Assembly: GCF_001039355.2 (NCBI RefSeq)
Contig: NW_019775658.1
Coordinates: 171,419-235,418 of the forward strand
DNA length: 64,000 nt
Direction of reading: 5' to 3'
From: Lingula anatina
Taxonomy: Eukaryota; Brachiopoda; Lingulata; Lingulida; Lingulidae
Positions 12,508 through 25,597 of the stretch are shown here, piece by piece. Numbering within the stretch: the first letter of the stretch is position 1; the number at the start of each line of letters is the position of its first letter. Made by a program: the position numbers and the translations under genes. The notes under the pieces are model-generated. The model searched no databases. It worked only from the letters and a program-made list of their open reading frames with translations, and was not told the DNA's origin.

Positions 12508-13749
12508 GTAGGCCCTAATTTCCTAGTTAGGATTAGTCAAAGGAAATGTTGCTCTGATTAAAGATTTCACTTTTGTTTTAAGGTGGGTTAATAGGCTTTA
12601 CACATAGCAAAAGAGCTACATCGAGCAATCGAAAGAAAACTCTGTTCTGTAAGCCATACAATATAATAGAGCGTTAAGCGAGGAGCGTGGAATTGCCTAG
12701 GACACCTGTCAAGCACGAGTGATTGCTCCTTTTCTGGGTTAAGGTTTGTTGAATTTATTCGGCATAACAATATCATTGGCATGTATGTAGCAAACGTAAT
12801 ACCATTAAAACCTGTTAAAGGGTTTTTTGAAGTGTTTAATAAAGTGTGGGATAAACACGACCAAGCTATTTACAAATAAGCGTTTCAGCGGTACAACAGA
12901 AGAAAATAAAATTACTGAAACGTTTTTATTGTCTCGAAGGACTTGCAACAATAACAAGTGTGCGTTTCTCTTCTAGACATTTTTATGAATTTTTATTCCA
13001 AGAAGATGCATTTGATATTCCGAATCTGAGAAAAATGATGCAGATACTCTTAAATTTCGTGTATTTATTCATTTATTCGTTTTGTAACACATTTTCTATG
13101 CGTTTTATCTCCAAAAACAATGTTTTGGTCTACCTTGAGTGATTTGGAAGTGCTTTCTTGAGTGCCAGTAAAATCACAAACTGTCAAATGAATCGGCAAT
13201 AAAACTGCAATTATTCTCGGTAGATAATAGTGAATCTAGGTTAATGCAGAGGGCGCCAATTAGACATCTGATGATTGTAAACCAGAAAGAAAAAGTTGTT
13301 TATTTCCTTGTCAAATTACGCACTTCTCTTTTATATTGTATACATAAGGACACACAAGGTACGTAAACGCTTGTGTATTAGGGAGTCGATAGTAACTATC
13401 TACACGTATAATAATAATAATATTAATAATAATATTAATGAATATATGTAACAGGAAACAGGGCTTCCTGAGAAAAAGGACAAATTATGCTGTACGTAAA
13501 ATCTAAAAGTAAATTATTTAATACAAGCATTTTGCAATCTAATGGAAGATGTAGATGTACGTTTTGACAAGTCAGGTATGGAATAAGAAATGGACTGAGT
13601 GTCATAGCTATGAGCTTTTCTTTTGCCGCACTTTTTCTACCGGCGGAAGTACTTAATTATTTATAATTATTTTTGCTTTTTTGAGAACTTATGAATCACT
13701 CATAATATATTTCAATTCCCATAGTTCTCTTTCTACATTTCAGAACAGA

Positions 13750-16700
13750 ATGGCTTCAACGAATCTTCTGAAAATGGTGTCTGTACTTTTAGTGCTTGCA
13801 TTATACTGTTGGATAACCTCCGCCACTGAACTAGGTAGGTTATATTGACATATATGGCAAGTGTACATGTACACACACAAATGTACGGCAAATGTACACA
13901 AAGAAGTACTCACATACGGGCGGGCATTCAAAGTAAAAAACATCTTTATACACAGCACCATATGCATTATATATACGACAAAATTTCACATATGCAACTA
14001 GCTTTTTTCCTGTCGCTGTCAAATTTCGAATATAGGCATTATTTTTGAATCGATAGTTTATTCAGTATATATTCAGGTACTTGAACCAGTTTGCTATTTC
14101 GTAGTGCCTTTATATGCGTGTATGCTGGGTGTATTGTCCTGTTCACTGCTGTGCATTACAATTTCTACAGCTAGTTACAACAAATACTTTTCTAATGGCA
14201 ATTTAATACCCGAGCTCGTGCATATTCGAGCACACATTTACGTTAGGTAAGTTTTGCTTTCGGAAAGCGTTCAGATAAAAATACAAGGTCATTTTACACT
14301 AGTATTACTCACTGAACCTACCATGTAATATCTTCATGTGTCTAGTGTCAAACAGCTTGCAACAAAACGCTGCATGGTTATACCTAAAATATCCATTAAT
14401 ATTTTACAGAATGTCGTTCTCTGTCATTTTATCTCAAAGATATGTGACAAAAATATTTTCAAACTCAACGACGTTGAAAAACTATCTAATGCTTTACCAC
14501 CCATCTCGCGACAATAAGGAAGTCGTTATTGGGGCTAAAATAGTTTACCAGACACGATTGCCAAACTTGTTATAGCTGCCTTAGTAGAGGTCGCTACATT
14601 ATGTGGTGGACAAATTCTGCATTAATGCCCTAAACCGTTACATTTCCCATTTCTTTGGGTAATGTTATGGACTAACGTACCTCATGTATATTCTTTTAAT
14701 ATGACCTTCTCACCTTTATAGTAGTGCGAATGTCAAATTTAAGACATCAAAAATGCCGACATGGGCACTAAAGATTTTTCAAAAATGTCATTGCATTGTT
14801 ATTGGTTTAGAAAAAAATCCGAATGAAGTGAGGAAAATGAAATTTTAAAGTGATGTCAAATGACTTGTAAAACTATGTCAGCTTTAGCCTGTATGTGACA
14901 TGCACTAATATATTGTGTCTTTCCAAGCACAGGTAGGCTACACATTTGCACATAGGCCTATAGGCCTATCAGGTATAGACATTCTGGCAGTCTTCTAGGT
15001 CTTCCGGGTTACGGGCATCTACTTTTTCTGCCGGAAGACAGTTAAAAATAAAGGGTGGATCAACAAAGATAATTTGTAAGACTGTCTGAAAATATATCTG
15101 GATCCGCCCATGTCATTAATTAAATTGTTTTGTTGCTAATTTCTAAATACATGTATTAAATGCATCATCACTGTCAAGGTTACTCGTTCAGCGTTTTTCT
15201 TCTCTTTTTAAACCACGCAGAAGACAGGTCGTGCAGTGGTGGCCTTGTCTGGAGTAATTGCACCAAGAACTGCACCATCACGTGCGACGACTTTGAGCCC
15301 GCATGCGCAGAGGGTTGTACTCCAGGCTGCAAGTGCCCGGATGACAAGCCTCACTTTCACGACTGTCGGTGTTGGACCTATAACGATTGCTACACTATAT
15401 TACGTAAGTTAAAACTTTTAAAAAGATTCACTTAGTAAAACAAGTTTCAAATATCTTATAGTAGTGTATTGATAGGCATTCACAAAAGGTTTTCTCAGCA
15501 GTTATAATATTTCTTTTTCAAGATTTCTTAGATTTTGAAGACATACCCGGTATGGTTGACTGCATAACCCTTCACCGTGTAGCTTGCATTGACTTGTTGT
15601 TTATCATGTGGAACGGATTCTATTAGTATTACCCGAACCAGGAAAAACATTCAGACTCCTTGTAACTGTAACAAATAAAATTTCCGGTCTCAAAGTGTCC
15701 GAGTAATGTGTCTTCTTTAAACAGCATCTCTTTGGTGTATGAATTTTCTTTTGCGCTTGTTTTGGTTTTATTGCATCATGTGATTTATTGCATCATGTGA
15801 CTGGAGCAGTAATAGGTATTTTCGTCATATCTTATTTAATGTGTGCTCTTTAAGTAACAATAAAAGGTAATAAGTTTGGTACTACAGATTCTCCTTTCTC
15901 CTTTTTCTCCGCTTTTCGTGTCTTCAAAGCACATCCGTTAGTCAAGTGTTCTGCACACTGTCAAACAGTGCTTATTAAAGATGCATTTGAAGTCATATTT
16001 TTGCCATAAATCCCAACGAAATGCCACCATATAGTTTCATATGCCATACCTTAGAGAAATACCAAAGGGCTTCGTTTCCTTTTTCCCAAATAATGATATT
16101 TGATCGTGTGTCTTCTGCTTTCTTCCTGTGCTATACTAGTGTACAGTATATGGTCCTCGGTTGTTTCGTTTTCGGCAAGTCATATTAATAACTGTGTGCG
16201 CAGCAGTAATGCGCCATGCATTACTACGTCATTTAGCAGACATTTTACGAACTGAAGGGACTGATCAGGGGGTCAATTTACGACCAAAAAATATGTAGAA
16301 GTTGCAGTTTTAAAGCTGTTTTTTGGGCTGATCGAGTGATTACTTTGGTGTATGCTTTGACATGTCGACTTTATACGAGTCGTATAAGAAACAAGTGGAA
16401 GTGGCTTATGTGTTATAAGTAATTCGTGCTCGATCCAAATGTAATTTTAAACAGTCTGAATGAATCCACTTATTCCAGACTGCACTGGGGGTCAGGTGTG
16501 GAGCTGGGAAGGAGGGAGAGAAGGTAAGGAGTGCCACGCCACGTGCGACAGTCCCAACATTGACTGTCCAGCCAAGAGTAGGATATGGGGCTGCAGGTGC
16601 CCTCCAGAGCGGCCATTATGGAATGGAAACTTATGTGTGAGGCTGTCGGAATGTCCGCAAAGTAAACAGTGTACAGGAGGACAGGTGAGAGTCTCTTTAT

Positions 16701-19700
16701 GCCTTTTGGAAGAGAATTTGACTCATGTGTAAGACCGGCATTTTGGTCTTATTTAATTCAGTATACATGACACAGAAGATTATGACTATCTAGTGCATAC
16801 AGCGGTATACCTTTAACGTTAAAGTCATAAAGACATCGGTTGTATAGAAAACGCAAGAAGTGGCATTAGCAGAAGCTCATATGCCATATCAATAAACTCT
16901 ACATGATCAGGAAGTACCCGATATATACAATCGAATCAACCAAATCATGCCTTTCTTAAGGTTTGGAAAGACTGTGGAAGTACCTGTACGGCCACCTGCA
17001 GTGAGCCGACTCCACGATGCAGCACCGAGTGTGCGTCCAGATGCGAATGTCCGCCGGAAAAACCTATATTGAGAAAGGGGGAATGTGTCAAGTATAGTCA
17101 GTGTCCAGGTAGGTGACTATGTCAAATGCCTGTACCAAGGCTGATATGGACAACAATTGTGGCCTATTGTCCCCACATTACAGTTGACAAGCAATGTGAC
17201 AAATGTGCACAAAATGCACCAAGACTTGCGTCAGTTTCAAAACTTGTATAATACAATTTCTATATTAAAGTTGACTGAACAAAATCTAAATCATTTCAAA
17301 AAATTATACAAATGTACTAAAATACTTGTACAAGTCTAGATACAACAAAATACCTATATTACAGATGAAGAGCGGTGTAGCGGCGGTATGCTATGGACAA
17401 CTTGTGGAAGCGCCTGTACCAAAACTTGTATGGAGCCAAACCCTCGCTGTACGAGGCAGTGCGTGGCACGTTGCCAGTGCCCTCCCTCTAGACCAATCCT
17501 GTGGAACGGCCTCTGCATCCCCTTCGACCACTGCCCAGGTAATCCGCCGATATCCTCAAACTCACTGTTTAATTTTTTTTTTTGTTTTACGTTTTACATA
17601 ATAAATTGAAATATAATCACTTTGATAAAGCACGCCATGGATGGTCCAATCCAGAGAGTTTTACTATATTTTACAGGCATAATTAGGTGATATAGTTATA
17701 CAGAAGCTGTCACGCGCTATATGTACTGCAATGTATATGCAAATATGCACAATGTATGGACCACGTGATAGCCACGTGATACACCCGATTTTACACAATA
17801 TTTTCTTTGTCAGTGGCAGAACGCTGTCCCAGTGACAGAGTATGGAAGGATTGTGGGTCAGCGTGCCCGAAGTCATGTGATGACCAGGAACCAACCTGCT
17901 CCAAGAAGTGCGCACAGGGATGCTTCTGCCCCGACGACGCACCTTACCTGTCCAATGGCACGTGTGTTGCTTTGGATAAGTGCCCAGGTATTAGGTTTTG
18001 TTTCTTTTTCACTTTGAAAAGAATCTTAAACGTTCTATACTCGAGTAATAACAAGACACGTACCATTTATCTATGTTTCTAAATTATGCGCTTCACAAAG
18101 TGTGCAAAACACTTTTCTGTTGTTTTGCTGTATTGAATAAAAGTTGTAGGAGCAAAGCGGCTGCTTTTGTTATGGGCAATTAAAACCATCGCCATAGATA
18201 TATGAAGACATTTGTGACGAGGTTTTCTTACAGGCCGCACGCTCCAGAGTATACTAGCTGTGATCTTGGTAAACAACCAATGTGAAAAATTAATGGCAGT
18301 CTACATGACAGATACGTTATTTAAACAATGTATCCAATCTGTAGTTCTCATACGTTGATATCATCGCCAATTTTTCTTCAGCTTCTCCTGCTGCAGCAGC
18401 GTGCAAAGGCGGCAAGACGTGGCAGACGTGCGCGTCACCTTGCACCTTCACGTGCGCCAACTACCGCGAGGTCATTTGTGCCGCGATGTGTGTTGAAAAG
18501 TGCGCATGTCCGCCAGATACCCGAATTTGGGAAAATGGAACTTGTATTCCAGAGAGCAAATGCCCATAATAATTATTTATCCACTTATTTGTCCAAATAT
18601 TGTCATTACCGATATGTATGTGACTTGGGTTATGTGGAGGAACACTCATGAAAATGTGTAAAGACAAATATATCTCGAGAGACGAACCTTACACTTTGAA
18701 ACAAATTGGTTATGATACTGGCAAATGTTATTTTATCATTTGCTAATTATTACCGACCTGCTTCTCACAGTTGTTTAATAGTTTCAGTTCGTAAAAATAA
18801 AGCACACGACAAAATGAAAAGGGGTTGCCCTTCCTAAATACTGATTGGTTTTATAGTATGTTGAAAAATGAGCAAAAGAGCAATGCCGTTTTCGTTTTTT
18901 TTAAATATCTCACCTAACACAATCTAGGAATGTGATTTCGTTTCTTTCCAGATATATTGTACTGAAGAAGACTGTGGGTCTCTCGATTAAGGGTACTGTC
19001 AACTGCAATACATATGAGAACAAATGCAAGTAATTGTATTGTGTATATGAAAAGAAGAATTTCACTTTTTTCTTCAGTTGAAAACCAGTGTAAACACGGA
19101 ATGATCTACTCCAACTGTACGAGTGAATGCACGGCCACGTGCTATAGACCGTTCCCAAGAGGCTGTGCGCAGTGCGTACCCGGATGTACGTGTCCGTATA
19201 ACAAACCATTTCTAGATAATGGCGAGTGCGTCGGATATCAGGACTGTTCCAGACGGCACGGTAAGAGATGCCTAATAAATCCGGGCGGCGAACAAGTGGT
19301 TTTTCTTATTTCTTTTAAGGAAATAAATCTTAAAATACATATAAGCGGAATATGAACAATGCATTTTTGCAGCTAGGTTTGTCAGTAGGCCTATATAAAT
19401 CCTTTTTGATGTTTGCCCCCTCTAGTTTGCCCTGAAAATCAAGAGTGGGTTCTGTTTGGCGCGGAGTGCGTTCAGACTTGTGAGGACCGAAAACCCGACT
19501 GCGCTAACCGGGAGATCCAGGCGGGGTGCCAGTGCAAACCGGACAGACCTTACATTGAAAGAAACGAAACGGGGCGCTGCTTTACGGCAAGGTTTGTGAA
19601 TCTGTGAGGCATTTGGGTTCCGTTTCTGGTTTGGGAAGGGTGTTTTTCCTGGTTTAAATCTGTATTTCTTTCAAATTTGCAATAATTGTACTTTTCCATT

Positions 19701-20340
19701 ATTTTGCAGTTACCGGATTTATAACTTGCTTTATCTTCTGCTCTCTTCGTCGCCAGTTAGTGAAAATGTGTCGTATGCCGCATGAAACATACGGACTTGG
19801 GTGGGGGTGGGGGTGGGTGGGATTGGGGCGGGTGAAGATGCAGAATGCGATAACTTGGGGTTGATAGCTGATCTCAGATTCAGTCCCTATACAGAAATAA
19901 TAAAGTGATACCGTGGCGATCATTCATCACTGGTATTTTATCTTTTTTTTTTTCAGTGAATGCGATGCCATTGTAGGCCTCACTACAACCGCCGCGCCAA
20001 AGTGTCCAGACATTCAGGTGTGGCACCAGTCAGCCTCCCCGTGCACGCGCACGTGTGACGACCCCTTCCCAACATGCACCAGTGAAAATGAGGCACGGTG
20101 CGCATGCCCGAATAGTGCCCCCATTTGGCACGAGAATCAATGCATTCGTGTTGATCAGTGCCCGGGAAAAGTGAAAAATGAGTGTTCCGGAGGCCAGGTA
20201 TAAATTAATCTCTTAATTTCTGGATAAACGGCGGTTGTCGAGCAGTACAGCATATCCCGTTTACTTACGACACAACGTTACTTTCATAATTGGCTGCCAT
20301 TTTGAAATGACTTTACATAAGTACCGTGGTTCATTGGCCT

Positions 20341-20387
<47 letters not shown>

Positions 20388-21092
20388 GTAGTGCTGTATA
20401 GGTATGCTGTTGATCTCTGATTATTTTCCCTGTAGGTATGGATGTCATGTGGCTCCAAGTGCACCCAGACGTGCGGAGACCCCAGCACTCTCTGTGAGGG
20501 AGGGTGCTACTCCCGCTGCCAGTGTCCCCTAGGTCGACCCGTACTTCACATGGGGAAGTGTATAGGCAGGGATCAGTGTCCCAGTAAGTAGGCAGTGGCG
20601 GTCATAGGGTAAAGCGGGAAGTACACGTGTTAGACGTTCTCTGGGCGCTGCTTGAAAAGGGTGCCACAGCGACGAACTGACAATGCATTTAGCGATTACC
20701 CTCGTAGTTGAAAAGCACACCCAGGATGTAATACTGGATATATATATATTCAAGTTACGAAAGTGATTTTCAGCTGATTTTATCGTATTATATATCATCT
20801 TGCCGTCGTATTATATATCATCTTGCCGAAGTACCAGACCTGCCTGTTATAAATGTACTTTATCCTTTCCTACTCTTACTGTGTTCCAGCTGAACAAGAG
20901 AGAATGACCACTCCAGCTCCTGGATGCACTGGCGGCAGAACTTGGCAGAATTGTGCCTCCCCGTGCACCTTCACCTGCGAAACGCGGTACAACTTGGTCT
21001 GCGCAGCCGTGTGTATTAAGAAGTGCGCATGTCCAAAACACGCCCCCTTCTGGCACGAGGGAAAGTGTGTAGCGGAGAGTGACTGTCCTTGA
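13750..21092 (+). CDS. Secreted multi-TIL-domain protease-inhibitor-like protein (long form)
   Basis: Coding exons: 13750-13834 (signal peptide, MASTNLLKMVSVLLVLALYC), 15221-15403, 16479-16684, 16961-17108, 17365-17538, 17814-17987, 19078-19260, 19426-19591, 19957-20197, 20436-20583 and 20890-21092. The joined frame is 1911 bp (636 residues), with no internal stop and coherent phases. It encodes ten TIL-like domains with spacing W..C...C..TC, then paired Cys, a C.CP...P motif and a final C.....CP. TIL domains often inhibit serine proteases through an exposed loop, and also occur in mucin, von Willebrand factor and zonadhesin-type proteins. No other domain is seen, so a soluble inhibitor or matrix/mucus protein is inferred. 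Most domains occupy one exon bounded by phase-1 introns. In two places a phase-0 intron cuts after Gly-Gly-Gln, indicating duplication of a two-exon block. AATAAA lies at 21479. Confidence 0.85.
14985..15112. mobile_element. Truncated copy of the CAGGGGCGGATCCAG element
   Basis: In the first intron of the TIL gene, this segment matches the reverse complement of the element at 52655-52822. Shared words include GGAAGACAGT, GGATCAACAAAGATAAT, AGACTGTC and CTGGATCCGCCC. The other terminus is degraded. Same family, older copy. Confidence 0.75.
18382..18569 (+). CDS. Alternative terminal TIL exon (short form, 385 aa)
   Basis: This exon follows a TTTTTCTTCAG acceptor, joins in phase to the exon ending at 17987, encodes a complete TIL domain and ends in TAA at 18567. 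AATAAA follows at 18796. The final exon at 20890-21092 encodes a closely similar domain: both share a core TF-T-C after CASPC and end in a Cys-Pro stop. Skipping this exon keeps the frame into 19078. No signal-peptide exon is seen between 18570 and 19078, so a separate downstream gene is less likely than one gene with two 3' ends. Confidence 0.65.
18796..18801 (+). terminator. Poly(A) signal for the short TIL transcript
   Basis: AATAAA lies 227 bases after the TAA of the alternative terminal exon and well before the next exon, consistent with a genuine early 3' end. Confidence 0.5.
20342..20386. repeat. TA dinucleotide microsatellite
   Basis: A pure TA run of about 44 bases in the intron before the penultimate TIL exon. 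Confidence 0.95.
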
Positions 21093-21478
21093 ATTTAAGG
21101 AAAAATGATGAAATGACGTATTTATTTGTTTCATGTAGTGAAACTTCACTGAATCATTGCAACAAGAAACTAATTTTAGCTGATCGAATTTATATCTGAG
21201 TTTTGTGCATGAGACCAAACCGTTGTTTGAATGTTCAAATACTTGACATACACCTTTTTTTTTCGTGGTTTGAGCAGTTTAATTTATAAAATTTCCATTT
21301 GTTTGTTGTATATTGACAAATATTAACTGTTAATGACAAATGTTTGTTTTTGTCCGTTTTAAGGCAAAAGAATAACACTTGTAGGATGCGATTTGAGTTC
21401 ATGTCACAGGATGAGGAATTCTAAATAACCAGGCCCATACTGCATTTTTGCCTTAAATATAAAGTATTTTCTTATGGA

Positions 21479-21484
21479 ATAAAA
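21479..21484 (+). terminator. Poly(A) signal for the long TIL transcript
   Basis: AATAAA lies 387 bases after the TGA at 21090-21092. Confidence 0.5.
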
Positions 21485-21824
21485 CGTTTTTGACACGTTT
21501 TTTGTTTGCTTATCTAGGCTACCCAAGGCCAGAAAACATATTTATTGGATTTTTTTTTGAAAACACATTCTTCTTATTTTATATTATTCGGGGTAGTGCC
21601 AGATTATACTGAAGAAACCCTAATTGCAAAAGTCTATTTCTTATTAAAATACGTTCCAAAACATTTTTTAAAAATAATGAACGACGTACAAAAGGGGAAG
21701 GGGCATGTTCTTTTAATATTGCCCATAATAATGGAACCCATTAGTAATACGACAACCACCAAACTGACACTTAATATTGACACAGTTTGAAAAGAGCGCG
21801 AGTAACGACGCGAGAGTCAAGTCA

Positions 21825-22609
21825 ACGGAATGAATGGCGTATCGCAAAAAACCTCCCCTAATGCGCGGGTTTTGGTCTTTTTTTTTATTGTTAAAGAGTT
21901 CTGGCTAAAGTCAGGTAAGGAAGATTAAAGGCTGACTAATCGGAGGGGGGGGGGGATTGCCCCGGGATAATTCGTTAAATGTAAATGGACTATATTTTGC
22001 TGGTTATTTTAAAATTAGTAAATTAATTAATAAATAAATAAATAATAATGAGAATTGAAGTGATAAATTAATGACAAGAGGAATTAAGTTAAATAATTAC
22101 TTGATTTATAGATAATAACAATAATAATAATAATATTAATAATAATAAGATTGAGCTGCTCTGACAGGTCTGCACTCTGCGAACGCTTTTCAAGTTTTTT
22201 TTTTTCAAATATTGCAATTGCATCCCAAAAACGAACAAAATCAAACACACAGCACGTTAAAATTCATCCAATTTTAATTATCCAAAATCATCCACAATTA
22301 TTCAGATGAATCTTAATTTAGCTTTACAATTTGATGGTTGAGAAAATACAATACATCCCTGGTAAACTAGAGACTTGAATATAAAAAACGCTGAGTGTAA
22401 TATGTTGACAGTCACTGTCACCAAGAAGTCAATTAATCTATAAACCATAAAAAAACCACCTAGGAATAGCACAATAGTCTACTATTAAACAATGACACTC
22501 TATGGGGTGTATAGAACTTCATTTTTAATCCGTTTGTAAATATTTAATCGGTTCGGATTGATTTTTTTACACACAGGAAGACACGTACTCCTAAGTCGTT
22601 TTGTGGTTT
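21825..22609. repeat. Left copy of a sequence duplicated across the gap
   Basis: About 785 bp, from ACGGAATGAATGGCGTATCG to GTCGTTTTGTGGTTT, recurs at 23205-23989 with roughly a dozen small differences. It includes a G homopolymer and TAA-rich tracts. It stops exactly at the run of Ns. Confidence 0.95.
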
Positions 22610-23204
22610 NNNNNNNNNNNNNNNNNNNNNNNNNNNNNNNNNNNNNNNNNNNNNNNNNNNNNNNNNNNNNNNNNNNNNNNNNNNNNNNNNNNNNNNNNNN
22701 NNNNNNNNNNNNNNNNNNNNNNNNNNNNNNNNNNNNNNNNNNNNNNNNNNNNNNNNNNNNNNNNNNNNNNNNNNNNNNNNNNNNNNNNNNNNNNNNNNNN
22801 NNNNNNNNNNNNNNNNNNNNNNNNNNNNNNNNNNNNNNNNNNNNNNNNNNNNNNNNNNNNNNNNNNNNNNNNNNNNNNNNNNNNNNNNNNNNNNNNNNNN
22901 NNNNNNNNNNNNNNNNNNNNNNNNNNNNNNNNNNNNNNNNNNNNNNNNNNNNNNNNNNNNNNNNNNNNNNNNNNNNNNNNNNNNNNNNNNNNNNNNNNNN
23001 NNNNNNNNNNNNNNNNNNNNNNNNNNNNNNNNNNNNNNNNNNNNNNNNNNNNNNNNNNNNNNNNNNNNNNNNNNNNNNNNNNNNNNNNNNNNNNNNNNNN
23101 NNNNNNNNNNNNNNNNNNNNNNNNNNNNNNNNNNNNNNNNNNNNNNNNNNNNNNNNNNNNNNNNNNNNNNNNNNNNNNNNNNNNNNNNNNNNNNNNNNNN
23201 NNNN
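22610..23204. other. Assembly gap (595 N)
   Basis: Unresolved bases. Both edges abut copies of the same sequence, so the estimated gap length and the duplication are both doubtful. Open frames spanning the Ns are meaningless. Confidence 1.
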
Positions 23205-23491
23205 ACGGAATGAATGGCGTATCGCGAAAAACCTCCCCTAATGCGCGGGTTTTGATCTTTTTTTTTATTGTTAAAGAGTTCTGACTAAAGTCAGGTAAGG
23301 AAGATTAAAGGCTGACTAATCGGAGGGGGGGGGGGATTGCCCCGGGATAATTCGTTAAATGTAAATGGACTATATTTTGCTGGTTATTTTAAAATTAGTA
23401 AATTAATAAATAAATAAATAAATAATAATGAGAATTGAAGTGATAAATTAATGACAAGAAGAATTAAGTTAAATAATTACTTGATTTATAG

Positions 23492-23528
<37 letters not shown>

Positions 23529-23989
23529 GATTGAGCTGCTCTGACAGGTCTGCACTCTGCGAACGCTTTTCAACTTTTTTTTTCAAATATTGCAATTGCA
23601 TCCCAAAAACAAACAAAATCAAACACACAGCACGTTAAAATTCATCCAATTTTAATTATCCAAAATCATCCACAATTATTCAGATGAATCTTAATTTAGC
23701 TTTACAATTTGATGGTTGAGAAAATACAATACATCCCTGGTAAAGTAGAGACTTGAATATAAAAAACGCTGAGTGTAATATGTTGACAGTCACTGTCACC
23801 AAGAAGTCAATGAATCTATAAACCATAAAAAACCACCTAGGAATAGCACAATAGTCTACTATTAAACAATGACACTCTATGGGGTGTATAGAACTTCATT
23901 TTTAATCCGTTTGTAAATATTTAATCGGTTCGGATTGATTTTTTTAAACACAGGAAGACACGTACTCCTAAGTCGTTTTGTGGTTTTTA
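23205..23989. repeat. Right copy of the sequence duplicated across the gap
   Basis: Nearly identical to 21825-22609 in the same orientation, starting at the first base after the gap and continuing into unique sequence after about 23989. No gene is visible from here to 25.6 kb. Confidence 0.95.
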
Positions 23990-24947
23990 GGTTCAGCGCC
24001 AAATCAAAGTGACAGCCAAGAATGCACGGAACATTTATCTCCTTTCCTAGACATGACTGTACTGTGATTCTGAACTAAGAATATTTTATTGTCAAAGAGA
24101 CATTCAAAATTAAAGCTATTGGATATGTTTCTATGTGCAAGATAATATTATAATAGTATTCCAAATACAACATTGTGAAAGTTACTAGTAGTCTTTTTTA
24201 AATTGACTTAATTTTCAACTGACTTTCAATTTATGATCAAAAATCAAAATAATAGAAATTAAAAACATAAAATATCAATGCTATGTTCATTCAATATTAT
24301 GCAGGCTTTAGTTTGAATTATAAGTAAACTGTGGATAGATAGCAGAAGACAAGTTTTACATAGCATGATCAAATCTATCAACATTGGGAAAACCTGTACA
24401 AACATATCTTTTAATGTCAATTAATACAGATAGCAGATGTCTTTGTTATTGCACCCTGTTAAAAAGAACATTGAACACAAAATTGGATTCTTAAAAATTG
24501 GATATTTAAAAATACATTGCATCTGTTTCCTGACAAAGTATCGCAGCACATATTCTATTTCTTTACAAATCTTACACAATTTTATTCTTGATTTTTCACA
24601 TGCTGTGTGCTACTCTCACCTCAAATAAACAATGTGATTTTAATTTTTCATATCCTCCACCAAACTATTTAATAACTTATTTTCATTTTTATTCCCACTT
24701 GCATCTATGCCACACACTCCTCATATCTCAATTAAGTATTGAAATATCTGTTACAAGACCAGCTTTTAGTCAACTCAAAATAAAAAAAAAAATTGCAGTT
24801 AAATGCTACATGCCTGCAATTGCTGTAGAAAGTTAGGTCACAATATGAGCGTACTTGTGGAACTTTTTTTACAGTTTTCAAAGTTTTGCCTTGTTATTAA
24901 GTATTTCACTTATATTATATAATCTTGCAGTTTTACACCCCATTTCC

Positions 24948-25160
24948 ATAGATTTTTAGATCGATCTATCCCTGTGGGGAGTCTCACTAGATTACTGTCA
25001 GCTTGGCCGGCTTAAGCGTTTGTACCGCCTACTAAAAGCTGTAAGGGGGTAATTAACTATGGTGCCCGCTCGGCTGACTGCAATTTAGCGTGACCTCCCA
25101 GGTAGTTAGGTCGATCTAAAACTTAATCTTTAGATCGATCTAAATCTCTGGGAAAGCACC
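24948..25160. mobile_element. Possible small inverted-repeat element
   Basis: Both ends carry TAGATCGATCTA within wider imperfect inverted repeats: the left end has CATAGATTTTTAGATCGATC and the right end GATCGATCTAAATCTCTGGG. The middle is GC-richer than its surroundings. Boundaries and target duplication are not defined. Confidence 0.4.
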
Positions 25161-25597
25161 CTTAGAACACACAAGACTAGCGGAGCCTGGTGTGAAATGT
25201 ATCTGAAAGCTCAACATATTAGATGTCTTCAGTGCAGTACCCATCACACAGCCAGTTCCATGGACCTTTACAAGGTAGTAATAAAAAAAAAAAAAAAAAA
25301 AAAAAAGAAAGAAAGAAAAAAAGTGAACAGCTCTAAACCAAAAAATTTAAGGGTGTTTTGTGCCCTATACTCCTTGTTCATGGTAATAAGGAATTACTCT
25401 ACCAAAATAAGATGATCCAATGAAAAAAATATATATTAAATTAAGTTAATCTAAATACACCTCCGATATTATAAATCATCAACAACAAGCTGCTGTGTTC
25501 GAAAAATCCTAAACCCTCAGCTATCAAATTCCACTTCTCAGAAAAATTATGGTATCCAATTATCACCTTGTCTTTGTCACCTAAACTTCCAACCCTG

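Noticed and set aside
19014-19077. ATG at 19014 as the start of a separate second TIL gene
   Set aside because: The predicted N-terminus is not a convincing signal peptide and the bases just before 19078 form a strong polypyrimidine acceptor, so an internal exon start is preferred.
22558-23284. Two 227-codon open frames across the N run
   Set aside because: They consist almost entirely of unknown residues from the assembly gap and carry no information.
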